Of a DNA stretch of 5,204 nt, positions 5,061 to 5,204 are shown in pieces. The DNA is from Clostridiales bacterium. GTDB lineage: Bacteria > Bacillota > Clostridia > Oscillospirales > Oscillospiraceae. The number at the start of each line of letters is the position of its first letter. Position 1 is the stretch's first letter. Below the pieces are notes generated by a model that saw nothing but the letters and a program-made list of their open reading frames with translations, searched no databases and was not told the DNA's origin. Where the stretch lies: contig JAAYWX010000001.1 of assembly GCA_012516225.1 (NCBI GenBank), positions 1-5,204 of the forward strand, written 5' to 3'. The position numbers and the translations under genes were made by a program.

Positions 5061-5204
5061 ATGAGACCCAAGAAGACGATGGACGGCAACACGGCGGCCG
5101 CCCATGTATCGTATGCGTTTACGGAAGTTGCGGGCATTTACCCCATTACCCCGTCCAGCCCGATGGCCGACTGCGTCGACCAATGGGCGGCTGCCGGCCG
5201 GAAA
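5061..5204 (+). CDS. nifJ: Pyruvate:ferredoxin (flavodoxin) oxidoreductase, N-terminal fragment (cut by window edge)
   Basis: Only the first 48 codons are present; the family is about 1,170-1,200 residues, so nearly all of the gene lies beyond the window. The visible part is diagnostic: MDGNTAAAHVSYAFTEVAG (residues 7-25) followed by IYPITPSSPMAD (26-37), the start of the pyruvate-binding domain I, including the conserved YPITPSS loop. The enzyme is cytoplasmic and uses TPP and Fe-S clusters to convert pyruvate and CoA to acetyl-CoA, CO2 and reduced ferredoxin. It is preceded by a terminator and its own strong ribosome binding site, so it is probably an independent unit. Its position beside ygeX, whose product is pyruvate, suggests metabolic linkage, although PFOR is a housekeeping enzyme in anaerobes and adjacency may be incidental. 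The visible part is about 62% G+C by hand count, noticeably richer than its neighbours. Confidence 0.92.
   Translation, partial: MRPKKTMDGNTAAAHVSYAFTEVAGIYPITPSSPMADCVDQWAAAGRK

Overview
The window looks like part of a chromosome from an anaerobic Firmicute, most likely a Clostridia-class gut-type bacterium. The reasons are moderate-GC genes separated by very AT-rich spacers, strong AGGAGG-type ribosome binding sites, GTG and TTG start codons, and a gene set (ygeX, ygeY, hydA, pyruvate:ferredoxin oxidoreductase) typical of anaerobic purine/ureide and selenium-linked catabolic clusters. The species cannot be named from this sequence.

Layout. On the minus strand, read right to left, lies a probable three-gene operon: a YheO/DauR-like PAS-HTH regulator (2531-3193, or up to 3217 with an alternative start), diaminopropionate ammonia-lyase ygeX (1265-2473) and the M20-family hydrolase ygeY (35-1228). 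The gaps are 57 and 36 nt with no terminator seen in them. Divergently on the plus strand lies a dihydropyrimidinase/hydantoinase (hydA, 3544-4914). It is followed by a strong hairpin terminator (4964-5008) and by the first 48 codons of a pyruvate:ferredoxin (flavodoxin) oxidoreductase (nifJ, 5061 to the window edge).

Control region. The roughly 350-nt spacer between regulator and hydA is the most interesting part. It contains two mirror-image promoters, each TTGAAT, then 16-17 nt, then an extended -10 TGCTATTAT. Their -35 elements are embedded in the outer arms of a 66-bp interrupted inverted repeat centred on GATATC. Downstream of the plus-strand promoter is a leader of about 185 nt that can be drawn as a three-way junction. 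One strand of its closing stem (CCCGTCTT) could alternatively pair with the hydA Shine-Dalgarno sequence, so it is a candidate cis-acting RNA switch.

How the genes may work together (inference). HydA opens a cyclic ureide or dihydropyrimidine-type ring, YgeY hydrolyses an amide or ureide-type bond in an intermediate, YgeX converts 2,3-diaminopropionate to pyruvate and two ammonia, and the PFOR oxidises pyruvate to acetyl-CoA with reduced ferredoxin. This agrees with the published association of ygeX/ygeY/hydA-type genes with anaerobic purine (urate/xanthine) degradation. The regulator next to the shared promoter is the natural candidate sensor. No mobile elements, CRISPR arrays, tRNA or rRNA genes were seen.
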